Assembly (NCBI GenBank): GCA_020746105.1
Contig: CM036617.1
Span: forward strand, 158,294,912-158,358,911
Length of the DNA stretch: 64,000 bases
Direction: 5' to 3'
From: Trogon surrucura
Taxonomy: Eukaryota; Chordata; Aves; Trogoniformes; Trogonidae
Each line of letters begins with the position of its first letter. The first letter of the stretch is position 1. Below, piece by piece: positions 60,854 through 64,000 of this stretch. The notes beneath the pieces are model-generated. The model had not been told where the DNA came from and did not search any database. It saw nothing but the letters and a program-made list of their open reading frames with translations. A program made the translations under genes and the position numbers.

Positions 60854-63800
60854 CTGAAAAGTAAAACCACACTTCTGTGCTTTAAAGAAAAATTTTCACT
60901 CCTCAGAGGAAAGATTTTTCCACAGACTGAGTTTCTGCTAGCAAACAAAAAAAAAAACACCAAACCATTCGAAGCTTTCTGGAACACTCTTAAGTTCAAC
61001 AGGTCATTCATGCTGGGCTTACCACATCCTCCACTGCTGGATCATCCTTGGATACACTTCTGAACTGTCACATGAGTGTACACTCAGGGGTTCCCGGATG
61101 GCCTTGTTTTTCGATAAACTTTTGACTTTTGCATTATGGAATTCAAAGGACTAGTCTCCTTCCCAAAGGCTGGGTTAGAGTACCAACCTTTATTGTCTTC
61201 CATTTCTTCCCACCCCTTCTCCTGATCCTGGTTATGCCCCAGACACCTGGGAAGGGTACTGGCTCCGTCCAGCTCCCAACAGTTAGAAGGGACCATTTCC
61301 ACGAGCTGCTTACTTGTAGTAAAGGGCTATGAGCAGAGCTATAGCACAGGCTGTGAACCCCTGAAGTGCATTATCCACCTTTCTTGGGCACTAGGATTTC
61401 TTTCTTCCTATCTCTATATGCCCTAAACAAGTCTTCAGAGATGAGTTATGAGCTGATATCTCATGAGCACAGCTTTCTCTTATTTGCTGGTAATTTCACT
61501 GCTGCTTCAGGCAATGTGTTAACACTTTCCTCCCTTTTGTCTGACTGCAATTTCACTTTTTTTCATAAAAACCCTTCAGTGATGTTTGACATTTGATCTG
61601 AACTGCCAAGTGCTGCATTTCAAAGGTCTGGGTACAAGATGTTGACATGGTAACTCCTTGGGAACATGCAGCTGTGACTAATATGATCAGTAACTGGCAC
61701 CTCCCAGCTCAGTCAAGAAGTTCAAATTCAAGACATTTCATGGGAAAAGTGAGCCTAAGGAAAACACAGCCTCAGATTTCAGAGGCCAAGTTCTAAGTTA
61801 CAGGCATAAGCCCATCTTCTCCAAATGTGCTGGTTTGCCTTAATGAATTCCACAAAGTTGACTTGTGGCCTCTGTTGCTGTGTCTTGCTGGAAAAAAAAA
61901 AAAATAAAATTTTTGACCAGAAGGAAAGAGGTGGCTATTGGGTACATTCTCTCTTAGAAGGAAAACTGTTTGCCACCACGATTTAGCACTATTTAGAAAA
62001 CTAGCCCATGGTATTTTGGAACAAACCATTCATTCTAATGATATCCCAGCAGATTCTTCAAGGATTGCAAGCTCAACACATAATTGTTGGACTTCAAGTT
62101 CAGGGGATGAGTCTGAATTCAAGACCTTTTTACTCTGTTCCACTTCTAATTCATTAACTTCTGTTCAACATGACTTCTTATAGTAGTCAATAGACAGCAA
62201 TTACACTGGCTAATTTATTCTTCTATTTTCCCTCTTTTACTATCATTATTTTAAATCTCTGAAACAAGATTTCTATTACTCTGCCTGAAAACCCCTATGG
62301 CATCTTGCACCACTGGGCTCTGCAGGGCCATGTTGTTTCTTACTGGTTTCAGAGTGGGACTGTAAGTTTTGTCTCAAGTATTATACTGGTTTCAAGCAGA
62401 GATTGCTTTTGTGAGAAGGCTTTTGGGGAGGTGGGAAAGCACCAGTGTTTGCAGACTATGGTAGAACAGATTTTTAGCATTACACCTGCATGCTCCTCAC
62501 CAAAAGGAAAGGATGGGTGTATACTTGCAAGAGAGGGAGCAAAGAAAGAAAACCTGTCACCATTGCAAATGAGTGGGTTTTTTGTTTGTTTTTTTTTTCT
62601 TTTTTTTTTGTTTTCCTGTATTTGATGCAGAAAAATGTATATTTTTCAGGCAGAAAGTAGCTTCTCTTTTTCTTTCTTCTCAAGGGGAGACATGAATGAA
62701 TCCCCAGGACTGCTACTCCTTTAACAACGTAGATTGTTGATACAGGCCTCAGGGAGTCAGATGTACATTACTTTAAAGCCAGCTGTCTATATCTTTATAT
62801 TGTGAGACAATGACCTTCACTATGTGGGAGAATGAACTACTAGAGAATACAAACATAAGCAAAGGGAAACAGGAAATTGCAAGTGGTGGGAAACTTTTAA
62901 AAACGTACCCAAAAGGATTTAATACATGGGACTGTATAAATAAAGTTTTAATATGTGAGTCCATATACCCCTATACAAGTCTTAATGGGATATGTCTTCC
63001 TTGGAGAAAAAAACCCTGCAGGTCTAGGGTGATTGCTTTATTGGTAAATTGCTTCATATCTAATGTTTCTAGTAGTCTGGAGTCCACAGTAAAATATCAT
63101 TTTAATAATCAGAGAACTACTTTCCTTGCAAAAAGAGGCCAGCTTAGAGCTTAAACATTCTGTGGAGACAATTAGCCACATAATTGCCTAACCCTATTCT
63201 CTCTAAGAAAAAGGATTTAATTGGCTCAAACCCATGCAAGTTTTGAATCTTATTCTTCTAATTTCACTATTATTGAATTTGCCTTTATATCATGTACTTG
63301 CAGAGGAAAATCATAAAGCAAGGTACAAATCACTGTGATACCAGAAAGCTTGGGGACTTGTAAGAACTCGCTGCAAGGAAGACATGCAACCCTGATGTGA
63401 GCTCCTTGCGTTCAAAACATTTGGCTACAAGTTGCCCAGAGCCAGCAGTATGAAGGAATATCAGACCTTTTCTTTTGTGACATTTGAGCCAGAGATGGAC
63501 TGGGAACACCTGTGATGTGCTGAAGCTGTCTGAGCAGAGTACTGGAGTTAGGGAGATTAAGACCATAACCACAATTTGCCCAGTGGCTTTAATATTACTG
63601 AGGCTGTTTGTTTTTTGGGGACAGAATAAGGAAATCAACAAAGCGGGTTTTATTTTCCCTTTCACTCTCCCCCTCCAAACTTTGCCCCTAGCCCTTCAGT
63701 GCTTTGTCTAACCACTTTTCTCTAGTGACTCCCTCCTCATGGCTCAGAGACGATTAAGCCTCATGTGCTGTTTCATGAAGCTACAGTAATTCTTTAGCAT

Positions 63801-64000
63801 AGAAAGTGTTCAACTCCAGTTAGGAGACCTGTCCTTGCAGTGGAGGGACCCCATCCTACAGCTGTCAATAACTGTTCTCACGCCACCCATGAGCCTCTCC
63901 TTTTGTGTGGGTAGTGCACAGAAATGTATGCATGCAATACATATCAAATATTATCTGGCCAAAGTGCTGTTTTCAGCATGGACTGGAAGCTGCAAGGAAG
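60854..64000 (-). other. AKR1D1 intron 3 (partial), running off the window
   Basis: No match to AKR1D1 exon 3 (the region with the LQLDYVDLY-type strand and catalytic Glu120) was found up to 64,000, so exons 1-3 lie beyond the end. T- and A-rich runs are present near 62,580-62,612 and 61,889-61,901. Confidence 0.6.

Noticed and set aside
1-64000. tRNA, rRNA, CRISPR arrays, bacterial operons or plasmid features
   Set aside because: None seen. The sequence is a vertebrate nuclear region with introns and LINEs, so bacterial feature types do not apply.

Overview
The window comes from a bird nuclear genome, most likely a neoavian (non-galliform) species. The evidence is CR1 LINE 3' ends closing in short TTCTGTGA-type repeats, a solo LTR of the common neoavian ERV type, and split genes with GT-AG introns. 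Two genes sit at the edges and face each other. Both are cut by the window ends.

Left edge, + strand (about 115-9972): the 3' part of a PARP12/ZC3HAV1-family mono-ADP-ribosyltransferase. Seven exons are well supported and an eighth is tentative. They encode a WWE domain over three exons, a linker, and a complete C-terminal PARP catalytic domain with an intact His-Tyr-Leu triad, then a stop codon and an AATAAA signal. The zinc-finger part must lie left of the window. An ERV LTR and an ERV-associated repeat sit in its first visible intron.

Middle (about 14.9-29.4 kb): a field of broken relatives of that gene in the same orientation. A two-exon WWE relic lies at 14,965-15,637 and a single WWE exon relic at 16,913-17,033. 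A longer copy of six exons lies at 19,603-27,230. It keeps exon order, introns and the poly(A) signal, but has frameshifts, stops and a lost catalytic histidine. Its 3' flank is also recognisable as a duplicate of the flank of the intact gene (10.4-10.66 kb against 29.1-29.4 kb). These are DNA-level tandem duplications, not retrocopies. A CpG-rich block at 17.6-18.15 kb lies inside the field with no assigned gene.

29.4-51.5 kb: a gene-poor stretch with CR1 fragments and no gene I recognise. One isolated splice-bounded open segment at 48.7 kb is listed only as a curiosity.

Right edge, - strand (51,610-60,853): exons 4-9 of AKR1D1, the delta4-3-oxosteroid 5beta-reductase of bile acid and steroid metabolism. 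Exon lengths and residues line up with the human protein without indels. Exons 1-3 lie beyond the right end. Intron 7 holds a 27-base homopolymer (C on +, G on the transcript) close to the exon 8 acceptor.

The most interesting biology is the turnover of an antiviral-type ART gene: one intact catalytic end beside at least three decaying tandem copies, two of which share the same CAG-to-TAG nonsense change.
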